DNA from: Bacillota bacterium | GTDB taxonomy: Bacteria > Bacillota > Sulfobacillia > JAJZYS01 > JAJZLH01 | Assembly: GCA_021850485.1 (NCBI GenBank) | Contig: JAJZLY010000014.1 | Span: 33,526 to 97,525 of the forward strand | Direction: 5' to 3' | DNA: 64,000 nucleotides | Part shown: piece by piece, positions 38,181 through 46,477 of the stretch | Position numbering within the stretch: the first letter of the stretch is position 1 | How the letters are laid out: every line of letters begins with the position of its first letter | The notes under the pieces: generated by a model | What the model was told of the DNA's origin: nothing | What the model saw: only the letters and a program-made list of their open reading frames with translations | Database searches by the model: none | Program-made: the position numbers and the translations under genes

Positions 38181-39215
38181 CTAGGGGAAAATGGCAGAAT
38201 CCGCTGGTACCAAGGGCTGTATCGCCTTCGAGCCGTGGCTCAGCGTGGTTGTGACCTTGGCGGCTGTGGCAACCCGCACCCGGCTCGTCCATTCCGCCAC
38301 CAGGCCAGATTCATTGGCGGCGAGCCACCCTTTGAACGCCTGCAGCGGCGAGACAGAGAGAAAGGTTCCCGGATCAACCCAGGCCCCGTTCACCATGATC
38401 CCGAAGTGCACGTGGGGACCAGTGGACATGCCGGTGCTGCCGGAAAGGGAAAGCACCTGACCGCGCACCACGTGCTGCCCGACCTTGACCAGAATCTTTG
38501 AGTTGTGAGCATAGACGGTGGTGACCCCAAAACCGTTGTTCAAGACAACGAAGTTACCATACCCATTGTATTTTCCAACGCCCCACGAGGCGTACACGAC
38601 GGTGCCCGCTCCCGTTGCATGCACCGGTGTCCCAATCGGAACCCCGATGTCGAATCCATAGTGAAATTCCATCCCATGGCCCGTCATCGGGTTGATCCGC
38701 CACCCATAACCGGAGGTCAGGATGCCGTGCACCGGTAGCATATCCGGTCTCGAAGCCAAGAAATTAGCCTCAAGAAGTGCCGCCTGCTGCAACACCGGCA
38801 CCAAGGTGGTCACGTTCTGGAGAAGTTGGTTGAGACTCGCCGCACTCTGCGGCTGGGAGAGAGCAGCCACCGGCAGTGATACCTTGGCGGCTGCCTGGGT
38901 CACGGCCTTGGTGATCGTCGGCGCCGTGCTCACCAGGACCTTAGCGGCGTGGCCGGCCTTCTGGTAGGCGAGTACCTGGTGCTTGGCCGCGTCTGCCGTC
39001 TGTTGCAGGTGGACGATGGCCTGCTGGCGAGCAGCCAGGGCGGCGTGGGCGTTGAGGTAGCCACCGATTGCCGCCATTCCCAGCGAGATTGAGAAGGCAA
39101 TGCCCACCAGGGCAACGACTAGGCCTGTCTGGAGGCGCGGCGGGAGACGAACTTCTGCCTGCTGTCCATCGTGCTCCGACATGAACACCAGTCTGTAGCC
39201 TGTCGTGTCGCTCAA
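38181..39215 (-). CDS. membrane-anchored M23 family peptidase
   Basis: A cell-wall peptidase or peptidase-like protein. One N-terminal transmembrane helix (about residues 30-50) anchors an extracytoplasmic coiled-coil-like region (55-150). The LytM/M23 domain follows: SGYGWRINPMTGHGMEFHYGFD contains the first metal His and Asp, VYAHNSKI and GPHVHFGIMVNG the others. All zinc ligands of active M23 peptidases appear present. TTG 39215 is seven bases after TTAGGGGG. It ends at a strong hairpin. The next gene upstream is the HTH-TPR regulator on the same strand. Confidence 0.9.
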   Translation of the reverse strand: MSDTTGYRLVFMSEHDGQQAEVRLPPRLQTGLVVALVGIAFSISLGMAAIGGYLNAHAALAARQQAIVHLQQTADAAKHQVLAYQKAGHAAKVLVSTAPTITKAVTQAAAKVSLPVAALSQPQSAASLNQLLQNVTTLVPVLQQAALLEANFLASRPDMLPVHGILTSGYGWRINPMTGHGMEFHYGFDIGVPIGTPVHATGAGTVVYASWGVGKYNGYGNFVVLNNGFGVTTVYAHNSKILVKVGQHVVRGQVLSLSGSTGMSTGPHVHFGIMVNGAWVDPGTFLSVSPLQAFKGWLAANESGLVAEWTSRVRVATAAKVTTTLSHGSKAIQPLVPADSAIFP

Positions 39216-39367
39216 TCACGAACCCCCTAATCGGCATACAGCTGCATCTGGCAAGAGAATATGCAGGCACCGGACAGCGTGGTTCGGTGGTTGGAGTGTT
39301 TGCCGTCTGGACCGCCGGCGGCAGTGTATCAGATTCTACTGACGCTGTCTCGGCCAATTTCTGGCAT

Positions 39368-40561
39368 TCAAGGATCAGCCTGATAGGCGCCCACAGCAGC
39401 AGTCTGCGCCTGCATCGCGTCAGATGCCCAGTGCAATGCCGCTCCCAGTCGCTCCTCATATCCCTCATTCAGTGGAGAATTAATGGGACTCACCGGCACT
39501 TCCCATCCGCGACTCAGACAGATCACACGCACGGCGGCCAAGTCTTCGCCATCGGCGACAGCCAGTAGCGACCGGAACTGCTCCAGTGTCTGATCCACGG
39601 GCTCATCACCAGGCAGCATGACCTGGCATAACAGCATCTCTGCGAGCGTGCCTGCCAGTGCCGCCTGCCCGTCGCACCATGTCTCAGCCAGGCTCTCCTT
39701 CAAGAGCGCAACAGAAGTCTTTACGTCACCCAGCTGGCGGTGGAGGACGGCCAGATTGTGTCGCGTACGCTGCCGCTGGGCGACGTCAGACGCTCGCTCG
39801 AGCAGGTGCCTAGCCATCGGAAGGGCTGCCTGCGGTCCCCTCCAGGCCCAGGTTGCTACCATCTCGCCCAGGCGGCTTTCGAAGCCAGCACCCTGCCAGC
39901 CCAATAAGTGCCCAGCCTTGCGATACTCACTGACCGCTTCCTGATACGAGCGCAGGCGACTGAGCAGATGGCCGCGCGCATAGTGAACCATGGCCCGATC
40001 CTTCGGCAACCGACGGCAAAGGCGCTCGGCCCTGTCCAGCCTGTCCAGAGCTGCATGGTATCGGCCGACGCCGGCCAGGGCCAGCGCATGATTGAAGGCG
40101 CCGCGCAGTCGGCGCTCGGGGCTACCTTGGCGCTGGTACGCCCGCTCCATGCGTGCGAACCACAGGCAGGCCTGTCTGGCTCGGCCCTGCTTGAACCTCA
40201 TGATGCCTGCCAGCCGGCACAGCTCGCCGGTATATCGGCCACGGTAGGATTGCCGGGCCATGGCGACGACCCGGCCCAGCACAACACCCGCTTCCGGGAG
40301 CCAGCCAGCGTTGATTAACTGCTCTGCCAACTCCAAAAGCGAGTGGCAGCGCGACTCACCGGCCAAATGAGCCGTCAGCCAGTGGTTCGGGTCCAGCGCG
40401 AACAATCGCGTCGCTTCCACCTGCAGCCGTGCACTGGGCAGGCGAATCCCGGCCTCAATGCTTTGCACATAGCGTTGGCTGACCCCCAGCGCCCGTGCCA
40501 CATCCGAGGTTGTGAGGTGGTGCCCTTGCCGAGCCTGCTTCCACCAACCGCCGCCACTCAT
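39368..40561 (-). CDS. HTH-TPR transcriptional regulator, RRNPP-like peptide receptor
   Basis: From ATG 40561 the product is about 397 residues. The first 35 form an XRE-type helix-turn-helix (LTTSDVARALGVSQRYVQSI). The rest is all-helical with TPR-like repeats, for example AFNHALALAGVGRYHAALDRL, VHYARGHLLSRLRSYQEAV and ARHLLERASDVAQRQR. An N-terminal HTH followed by TPRs is the architecture of RRNPP regulators (PlcR, NprR, PrgX), which bind exported signal peptides encoded next to them. A 54-codon signal-peptide-bearing gene starts divergently 103 bases away. In-frame starts up to 40672 would add a 37-residue tail and overlap that gene, so I prefer 40561. The Shine-Dalgarno there is weak. 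Ligand and targets are unknown. Confidence 0.72.
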   Translation of the reverse strand: MSGGGWWKQARQGHHLTTSDVARALGVSQRYVQSIEAGIRLPSARLQVEATRLFALDPNHWLTAHLAGESRCHSLLELAEQLINAGWLPEAGVVLGRVVAMARQSYRGRYTGELCRLAGIMRFKQGRARQACLWFARMERAYQRQGSPERRLRGAFNHALALAGVGRYHAALDRLDRAERLCRRLPKDRAMVHYARGHLLSRLRSYQEAVSEYRKAGHLLGWQGAGFESRLGEMVATWAWRGPQAALPMARHLLERASDVAQRQRTRHNLAVLHRQLGDVKTSVALLKESLAETWCDGQAALAGTLAEMLLCQVMLPGDEPVDQTLEQFRSLLAVADGEDLAAVRVICLSRGWEVPVSPINSPLNEGYEERLGAALHWASDAMQAQTAAVGAYQADP

Positions 40562-40663
40562 CGATTGGGAAGCGAACAAAGCGGTCGTCTGCCTCCCTTG
40601 AGCACTCAGTCGGTGGTGGTCGACGCTGGGTGACGGCATCGAAATGGACGAGGAGGTTATCCA

Positions 40664-40828
40664 TTGAGACATCGGCTGGTGCGCTCCCTCGGATGGTTCT
40701 TAGTGCTGTTGTCGGCGCTTGGTTCGGTGGCGACCGCTCCGCATCCTGTCATTCCCGCCAACTCTCACCAAATCGCGACGGTCATGACCACCGAGCCCAA
40801 CGGTCCCCTGCCGCCGCAGCCGATGTAG
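40664..40828 (+). CDS. 54-residue secreted peptide precursor, candidate signalling peptide
   Basis: TTG 40664 lies seven bases after a full AGGAGG (40651-40656). The product has a textbook signal peptide: RHRLVR, a hydrophobic core (LGWFLVLLSALG) and an A-T-A cleavage site after residue 25. The predicted mature part runs from PHPVIPANSHQ to the end EPNGPLPPQPM, about 29 residues without cysteine. Short size, export signal, proline-rich C-terminus and divergent pairing with an HTH-TPR regulator match pro-peptides of RRNPP systems (PapR, NprX, Phr). The stop is immediately followed by the start of the flavoprotein gene. No homologue is recognised; function is inferred from context. Confidence 0.68.
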   Translation: MRHRLVRSLGWFLVLLSALGSVATAPHPVIPANSHQIATVMTTEPNGPLPPQPM

Positions 40829-41404
40829 TTGGCATTGAACGTCCTCCTAGGCGCCAGCGGTGCCATCAATACAGTCAACTTGCCGCATTACGTCAGCGAG
40901 CTGACCCGGCGCGGACACCGGGTCAAGGTCATCCTGACTAAGTCCGCCGAGTCGTTCGTCCCACCGGCTGTCCTGCGTGCCAGCACAGGCGTCGAGGTGT
41001 TCACAGACCGAGACTTTGTACCGGAATTGGTGCCGCACCACGTGGCGCTCGCCCACTGGAGCGAGGTGGTGGCGCTGGCACCGATGACGGCCAACACTCT
41101 TGCCAAAGTGGCACTGGGCATCTCTGACAATCTGCTGCTGGCCACCGCACTGGTCGAGCCTCCGGCCGTGGCCGCCCCTTGCATGAACGTTGCCGCCTAC
41201 CAGCATCCGGTCGTGCGCGCCCATCTGGCCGAGTTGGCGTATCGGGGAACTGTGGTGTTGGCACCGGTGATCGCCGCCTCTGAGCAGGGTGACCGTTTGC
41301 GGATGATCGGGCCGCGCCAGTTGCGGCGAGCCATCGAAGGGGGTGGCCGGGCAACACCGCGTCTGGCCACTGTTGGGGCCCGCAGAATTGAGGACAGCCA
41401 CTAG
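40829..41404 (+). CDS. HFCD-family flavoprotein (Dfp/EpiD-like)
   Basis: The 191-residue protein has the flavoprotein fold of the HFCD group (phosphopantothenoylcysteine decarboxylase, EpiD, UbiX relatives). ALNVLLGASGAIN is the FMN-binding N-terminus, LAPMTANTLAKVALGISDNLL matches the PATANT region of Dfp and EpiD, and APCMNVAAYQHPVV is the PxMNxxMW-type motif with altered aromatic residues. The usual N-terminal histidine region is not obvious. TTG 40829 abuts the stop of the peptide gene with no ribosome-binding site of its own, so it is translationally coupled. It could modify a thiol or supply a flavin-dependent step; the substrate is not evident. Confidence 0.72.
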   Translation: MALNVLLGASGAINTVNLPHYVSELTRRGHRVKVILTKSAESFVPPAVLRASTGVEVFTDRDFVPELVPHHVALAHWSEVVALAPMTANTLAKVALGISDNLLLATALVEPPAVAAPCMNVAAYQHPVVRAHLAELAYRGTVVLAPVIAASEQGDRLRMIGPRQLRRAIEGGGRATPRLATVGARRIEDSH

Positions 41405-41464
41405 TGCGAAGGACCGGCGACATGCAGGCTGATGATCCAAGCGGTCGTAGGCGCCGGCTTGAAT

Positions 41465-42415
41465 TTAAGGGAGTCCGATCACGGCCATGGCGACGTATCC
41501 CAGGGCGTGGATGATCGCCAGGGATTTGAGCAGGATATCCCGGCGCAACTCGTCGCCATGGTCACCAGTCCGAGTGCGATGGATGATGACGACACCGACT
41601 GCGACCACCAGCACGGACCACCAGATGCGCGAGGCAACCAGCCACGCCGCACCTACAGATAGCGCCAGCCCGACCACTTGGTAGCCAAGGGCTACCTCGC
41701 GTCCCGGTCGGCCAACCTGGCGCTGCCAGAAGGCAGGCGATGTTCGCTTGCGGGGGTGGGCCGCCCAATCGCTGTCGATATCCACCAGGTGGTGTTCCAT
41801 CACCGAGGCTACGCATACAACTCCCTGGATCACAGCGACCGCCAGCAGCTGCACCGACCATCGCTCGCTGACCGCAAATCCGGCGGCAAGCGTCCCGCAC
41901 ACCAAGGCCGGGAAGATGCCCAGCCACTCACCAGTCAACGGCCGGTAGCAAAGGCGCAACGGCGGTACGCTGTAGGCGGCGGCCGTGATCAGGGCGATGC
42001 CGCCCAGGGCCGCCAGGATACCGCCGCGCCAGCTGGCGAGCCAGATCAGCAAGATCACGCTGGCCAAGGTGGTTGCGAGGACGACGCGCCACATCTGTCC
42101 GGTGGTTAGCAGACCTGCACGCAGCACATGGGACCCCCCTGAAATGACTCCCGGGGTGGTTTGATCGGTGCCGGAATGCCAGTCGTAAAGATCATTTAGA
42201 CCGTGGGTGATATATCCTTGGAGTAAGATGCCACCGGCCAACACCATGATCAGCGCACCTGGCCAACCGGATCGATAGTCAGGCGCGTTCGCCCAGCCCA
42301 AAGCCACCGATGTGGCGCTCCAGGTCAACAGAGGTAGCGGTCTCGCCAACTGGAGCACGCCCTTGAGGTATCCCTGCACGGCATTCGCAACTCCCCGCCG
42401 CCCAGTGGCGCTCAT
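41465..42415 (-). CDS. UbiA-family prenyltransferase
   Basis: An integral membrane protein of about nine helices. The first aspartate-rich motif appears as HGLNDLYDWHSGTD (NDxxD-like) and a second acidic region as EHHLVDIDSDWAAHPRKRT, as in MenA and related aromatic prenyltransferases. The spacing suggests a polyprenyl-transferring enzyme of the MenA-like branch, but no other quinone gene is adjacent. Convergent with the flavoprotein gene, 60 bases between stops. Confidence 0.8.
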   Translation of the reverse strand: MSATGRRGVANAVQGYLKGVLQLARPLPLLTWSATSVALGWANAPDYRSGWPGALIMVLAGGILLQGYITHGLNDLYDWHSGTDQTTPGVISGGSHVLRAGLLTTGQMWRVVLATTLASVILLIWLASWRGGILAALGGIALITAAAYSVPPLRLCYRPLTGEWLGIFPALVCGTLAAGFAVSERWSVQLLAVAVIQGVVCVASVMEHHLVDIDSDWAAHPRKRTSPAFWQRQVGRPGREVALGYQVVGLALSVGAAWLVASRIWWSVLVVAVGVVIIHRTRTGDHGDELRRDILLKSLAIIHALGYVAMAVIGLP

Positions 42416-42560
42416 TCCTAGCTGACTGGAAAGAGATTCCTCCCGTTATCTACAAGTCCTGGCAGGGTCTGTGCTCCTGTGGACCGACCGACACCATGGA
42501 GGGGGCCAAGCGCCGCCAGCGAAATCTCGCTCGGGTTCCCAAATTGAGAGGGGCGATACC

Positions 42561-42923
42561 ATGGCCCATGTTACCGTCGAGACGACTGGCGTCAGTGTGC
42601 ATCTGAGTCTCGGCGACGAGATTTTGGCCATGCACGGTTCCTTGCACATCCCCTTGACCCACATCAGCGCCGTGTCTACCGACCGGGTTCCGGAAGCCTT
42701 CTTCCGTGGTTTCAAGATCGGAACCAATGTGCCCGGAGTGAAGACGGCGGGTAGCTTCATTACTGGCGACGGCATGATCTTCTATGACTTCCACGACCCC
42801 AGCCGCTGTCTTACCCTTGCGCTCACTCACGAAAAATACGGGCAGGTCGTGGTCGAGGTGGACAGAGACCAGGACCTTACGGCTTTGGCCCAAGACATCC
42901 GTGCTCGACTCAGCGCCACGTAG
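42561..42923 (+). CDS. bacterial PH-like domain protein
   Basis: A 120-residue soluble protein. HVTVETTGVSVHLSLGDEIL, HIPLTHISAVSTDR, GFKIGTNVPGVKTAGSF and VVVEVDRDQDLTALAQDIR resemble the small bacterial PH-fold proteins, in which a seven-strand barrel ends with a helix. Molecular function is unknown for this group. ATG 42561 is seven bases after GAGAGGGG. Confidence 0.65.
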   Translation: MAHVTVETTGVSVHLSLGDEILAMHGSLHIPLTHISAVSTDRVPEAFFRGFKIGTNVPGVKTAGSFITGDGMIFYDFHDPSRCLTLALTHEKYGQVVVEVDRDQDLTALAQDIRARLSAT

Positions 42924-43132
42924 CATCTGGCTGTTTGCAGGCGCGACGGTGCCGGTTTGCCAAGAGCTCTCACCCAGCGCCAACAGTCGCCAGAACCCCA
43001 TCATGAAAGCTGGTTTTCGCAACGGCCAAGGCTGAGTTCAACCGATCCGGCGACGGCGATGGCCAGGTTGAAGGAGTAGCCTTCGACGGCCATCGTCTGA
43101 TCGGCCCGGCTCGGATCACCTGGCGGACCGGG

Positions 43133-44509
43133 GTGATCACGGCGGTCGAGGCCCTACCCCGCAGTCCTCAGCGCCGAACTGTCCTGCCTGGTCTGATCGA
43201 CGCCCATCTGCATCTGACGTCCTACGCCGAATCGCTGATGGATCTGGACCTTACCAACCTAGATGGTCCCGCGATCCTGGCGGCGATCGCCGCCGAGGAC
43301 ACTAAGGCAGCCGGCGGGCAGTGGATTCGGGCACGCCACGTTGCCGCTTCTAGTTGGTCTGCCATCGCCGATCGGCGGGTGCTGGATCGGGTGACCCGCC
43401 GCCCGCTCGCCCTCTGGGCGACGGACCTGCATCGGCTCGCGCTGAATACCACGGCCCTGTCCCAACTTGGCGTCGATGCATCGCCAACGCCGCCAGGCGG
43501 CACGATCGTTCGTGATTCCCATGGCTTTGCGACGGGGGCACTGGAAGAAAGGGCGGCAGAAGAGGCTGCCCGCCGCATCCCCCCACCCTCTGGCGATCAG
43601 ATACGCCACGCCATCGGCCTTGCCATCCGCAAGTGCCAGGCGGTCGGGTTGGTCGGTGCCGCATCTTATGAGACACCGTCCGGCCTGGAACACCTGACCG
43701 CCTACGGCACCGACCCGACCTTCGCGCTGCGGCTGTTTCAGTACGGACAGGACCTTGCCCCCGCCGATCGCCCAGGCAACATTGCGCCAGGACTGCCGAT
43801 CATTGGTGCCAAATTCTTTTTGGACGGTACCCTGGGGTCTCGCACCGCCTGGATGAAAGAGCCATTTTCCGACCGTGGCGGCTGTGGAACCTGCCGCATG
43901 TTGCCTGACGCCATCTCGGTGGTGGCTGGCCTGCGCGCCCGCGGTTATGTAGTTTCTCTGCATGCCATCGGCGACGCCGCCTTTGCGGCGGCGCTCACAC
44001 TCCTACAAGGCCAGCCCGGCCGAGTCGAACACATTCAGGTCATCGATCCGGTTGACCTGGATCGAGTCTCGCCCCACCTGATCGCCAGCGTACAGCCCGC
44101 CCATCTGGTCGGCGACCGACACGAGGCCGCCAGCGCTTGGGGAGAACGCATCCGGCACGCCTACCCCTACCGCTCCTTATGGGAGCGGGGGGCAACGCTG
44201 GTGTTCGGCTCGGACGCGCCAGTGGTGTCGCCCGATCCGCTGGTCGGCTTACAGATGGCCATAGACCGTCGCTTGGGCGACGAGGCCGCCTTCGGACCGG
44301 AGCAGGCCCTGCCATTAGAAGTGGCTCTGGCCGCCTACACCAGCGGTCCCGCCCGCACTTTGGGCATCGGTCTGGGCCAGATCGCGCCAGGGGCACCGGC
44401 CACCTTGACCGTGGTCGATGGCGATTTCAGCCGGCGATCGGAACGGCGCACCGCCACCGTCGCGGCGACCGTGGTGGCCGGAGAGATCGTCTACGGCCAA
44501 TTAGTCTAG
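43133..44509 (+). CDS. amidohydrolase, YtcJ-like; true start upstream and unclear
   Basis: A metal-dependent amidohydrolase. PGLIDAHLHLTSYAESL is the HxH motif, then AKFFLDGTLGSRTAWM, SLHAIGDAAFAAAL and VFGSDAPVVSPDPLVGLQ, which are typical of the YtcJ/amidohydrolase 3 group. LGIGLGQIAPGAPATLTVVDGD is the C-terminal sandwich domain. GTG 43133 is the first canonical start, but the same frame upstream encodes AFDGHRLIGPARITWRTG, which is the expected first strand of the fold. That part begins near 43082, five bases after GAAGGAG, with no usual start codon. Substrate unknown. Confidence 0.82.
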   Translation: MITAVEALPRSPQRRTVLPGLIDAHLHLTSYAESLMDLDLTNLDGPAILAAIAAEDTKAAGGQWIRARHVAASSWSAIADRRVLDRVTRRPLALWATDLHRLALNTTALSQLGVDASPTPPGGTIVRDSHGFATGALEERAAEEAARRIPPPSGDQIRHAIGLAIRKCQAVGLVGAASYETPSGLEHLTAYGTDPTFALRLFQYGQDLAPADRPGNIAPGLPIIGAKFFLDGTLGSRTAWMKEPFSDRGGCGTCRMLPDAISVVAGLRARGYVVSLHAIGDAAFAAALTLLQGQPGRVEHIQVIDPVDLDRVSPHLIASVQPAHLVGDRHEAASAWGERIRHAYPYRSLWERGATLVFGSDAPVVSPDPLVGLQMAIDRRLGDEAAFGPEQALPLEVALAAYTSGPARTLGIGLGQIAPGAPATLTVVDGDFSRRSERRTATVAATVVAGEIVYGQLV

Positions 44510-44512
44510 TTC

Positions 44513-45055
44513 CTAGACAGGCGGCTTTTCATGAATCTCCACACTCTGCAGCACCACATCTTCGATGGGGTGCGACCGTTCGCCCGACGGACCGGGCCGG
44601 ACAGCCACATGATCGATCGCTTGGACCGTGTCGTGGCCAGCGGAAACAACACCGAACACGCTGTAGTTGGGGTTTTGGTTCAGTCCCTTGGCGCTGGCGC
44701 CAGAGCAGATGAAAAACTGCGATCCGTTGGTGTTCGGCCCGGCGTTGGCCATCGCCACCACACCCACGTCATACGGGCGTACCGGTGGCAGCTCATCGGC
44801 AAACCGATAGCCCGGACTGCCGGCCCCGGTGCCGGTGGGATCGCCGGTTTGCACCATGAAGCCGGACACCACCCGGTGAAACGTGATGTTGTCGTAAAAG
44901 TGGTCTCGCGCCAGGGCCACGAAGTTGTTCACGGTCTGCGGCGCCTCTGCAGCCAGCAGGTCAACTGTGACGTCCCCTTTAGACGTGTGCAAGATGGCCT
45001 GATAGGTCGCTCCAGGAACCAGCTGCAGCGGGTGCGGAGCTGGGTATGACTTGGC
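44513..45055 (-). CDS. cyclophilin-type peptidyl-prolyl isomerase
   Basis: Catalyses cis-trans isomerisation of prolyl bonds. VNNFVALARDHFYDNITFHR, SGFMVQTGDPTGTGAGSPGY, MANAGPNTNGSQFFI and the catalytic Arg in FHRV are present. TTG 45055 follows AAAGGGGA by seven bases and gives AKSYPAPHPLQL; longer frames exist but lack a ribosome-binding site. No signal peptide, so probably cytoplasmic. Convergent with the amidohydrolase. Confidence 0.92.
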   Translation of the reverse strand, partial: AKSYPAPHPLQLVPGATYQAILHTSKGDVTVDLLAAEAPQTVNNFVALARDHFYDNITFHRVVSGFMVQTGDPTGTGAGSPGYRFADELPPVRPYDVGVVAMANAGPNTNGSQFFICSGASAKGLNQNPNYSVFGVVSAGHDTVQAIDHVAVRPGPSGERSHPIEDVVLQSVEIHEKPPV

Positions 45056-45376
45056 CAAGGATCTGTCCCCTTTCGTAACATCAGCGCTCAAAATGGCTCG
45101 CCCCACCGTACCAGAAACAAGGCGGCCAGGGCGACCCGCAGAGGCCGACGATGCGGCAGCCCTCCGCGCGCCAGGCGGATGAGCGTTGGCATCCGTTTCC
45201 GGGAGAGATTCTGTTGCCTGCTGCCGTCAGGTAAGATCAGCCTTCTACTCCATTTGAGGGATTCCATGGTAATTCGTAGTCGCTACAATCTGGGAGTCGA
45301 GGAGTCGTGCGGAGCCAGGCGGTCGCGACGGGTTCCAACATACCGCACCGCCGGCACTCGAGAGGAAGGAATACTC
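45056..45376 (+). promoter_or_regulatory. leader region of the aldolase-dehydrogenase operon
   Basis: This 320-base stretch holds no convincing gene. A TACAAT at 45284-45289 could be a -10 element for the plus-strand operon, but no good -35 is found 16-18 bases upstream, so an activator-dependent promoter is possible. The LuxR-type regulator at the far end of the operon is a candidate activator. Confidence 0.3.
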
Positions 45377-46477
45377 TTGCGATTCGCCTTCCAGGATCCG
45401 GCGGACGAGCCAGTTTGGTATGGCAGCTTTCGCCGCCAGCTTGAGCACGAGTTCACTGACCATGGCCATCTGCTCACCGGGCCAGAGGACCCCGATCTGG
45501 GTCTCGTCTTTCATGTCGTAGATCCCGCCGCTCCTCACCCTTTCCTCCGAAAGCACCGGGCCACCTTCTCCGTCGGCGTGGTCGCCGTCTCGGGGAGTAC
45601 GGGCGACGACCTGCTGAAGGAGGTCTATCCCTACTTGGTCCGGACCATCTCAAATGGCCTGGTGGCTCTGGATACAGGCACGCCCGTGCATCCGTGGCTG
45701 ATCACCCCGGAGCTCGGGTGCTACCGGTTGGGTGATGGGCCAGGGGAGCAACCGTATCCGGCCCTCTATCAGGCCCTTGCGCCAATGGCCATGTCCAGGC
45801 TCGTCATCGACAACCGCTTCCTCCCCGACCTTCCAGCGGACCTGTGGGCAGGCACCGATGAAACCCGCGAACTCACCTGGGCCAGCCGCGTCGTCGATGA
45901 CTGGGGGCTGCTGCCGAGTCCCTTCCCCATCCAGAACCTGCTCTCTGCTGCCGATTGGAGATATCTCAAACATCTCTACGGCATCGGCGGGCTCAGTTAT
46001 GGCAACTTCAGTATCCGACACGACGACTCCCGATTCTGGATGAGCGCCAGCGGTGTCAACAAGGGCAATCTGGTGGACATTGGGCGGGACATCCTATTGG
46101 TCACAAACTACGATGCCGAGGCGGAGGTCATGGTCCTGAGCGTTCCTCCTCAGGTGCAGCCGCGGCGGGTCAGCGTCGATGCCGTTGAGCACTGGATGAT
46201 CTACCAACGCTTCCCAGAGATCAGGGCCATGATGCATCTGCATGCCTGGGTGCCGGACATCCCGGTAACTAGCTTCAACTATCCCTGCGGAACCCGAGAG
46301 GTCGGGGAGGAGATGTCAGGCTTACTGGCCCGAGAACCGGATCCCGGGCGGGCCGTGATCGGCCTCCGCAACCACGGGATCACCGCCACCGGTCCAAGCT
46401 TCCGCGACATTATCTCCCGCCTCCAGGGTAAAGTCCGCCCCCAAGTCCCGATGGCTGCCGTCGGGACTCACAGTTGA
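45377..46477 (+). CDS. class II aldolase/adducin-like protein with a novel N-terminal half
   Basis: TTG 45377 is six bases after AGAGGAAGGA and yields 366 residues. The second half (from about residue 200) shows class II aldolase features: GGLSYGNFSIRHDDSRFWMSASGVNKG, MHLHAWVPD (metal His pair) and AVIGLRNHGITATGPS. The first 190 residues (FAFQDPADEPVWYGSF, LGLVFHVVDPAAPHPFLRKH) match nothing I recognise. It heads a six-gene operon with two dehydrogenases and a phosphatase. A retro-aldol or dehydratase step on a hydroxy-acid or sugar-derived substrate is possible. It overlaps the next gene by four bases (TTGA). Confidence 0.68.
   Translation: MRFAFQDPADEPVWYGSFRRQLEHEFTDHGHLLTGPEDPDLGLVFHVVDPAAPHPFLRKHRATFSVGVVAVSGSTGDDLLKEVYPYLVRTISNGLVALDTGTPVHPWLITPELGCYRLGDGPGEQPYPALYQALAPMAMSRLVIDNRFLPDLPADLWAGTDETRELTWASRVVDDWGLLPSPFPIQNLLSAADWRYLKHLYGIGGLSYGNFSIRHDDSRFWMSASGVNKGNLVDIGRDILLVTNYDAEAEVMVLSVPPQVQPRRVSVDAVEHWMIYQRFPEIRAMMHLHAWVPDIPVTSFNYPCGTREVGEEMSGLLAREPDPGRAVIGLRNHGITATGPSFRDIISRLQGKVRPQVPMAAVGTHS

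Noticed and set aside
40664-41404. Peptide gene plus EpiD-like flavoprotein as a RiPP cluster with a C-terminal aminovinyl-cysteine
   Set aside because: The peptide has no cysteine and ends in methionine, so the EpiD reaction is impossible on it; no lanthionine synthetase or transporter is adjacent.
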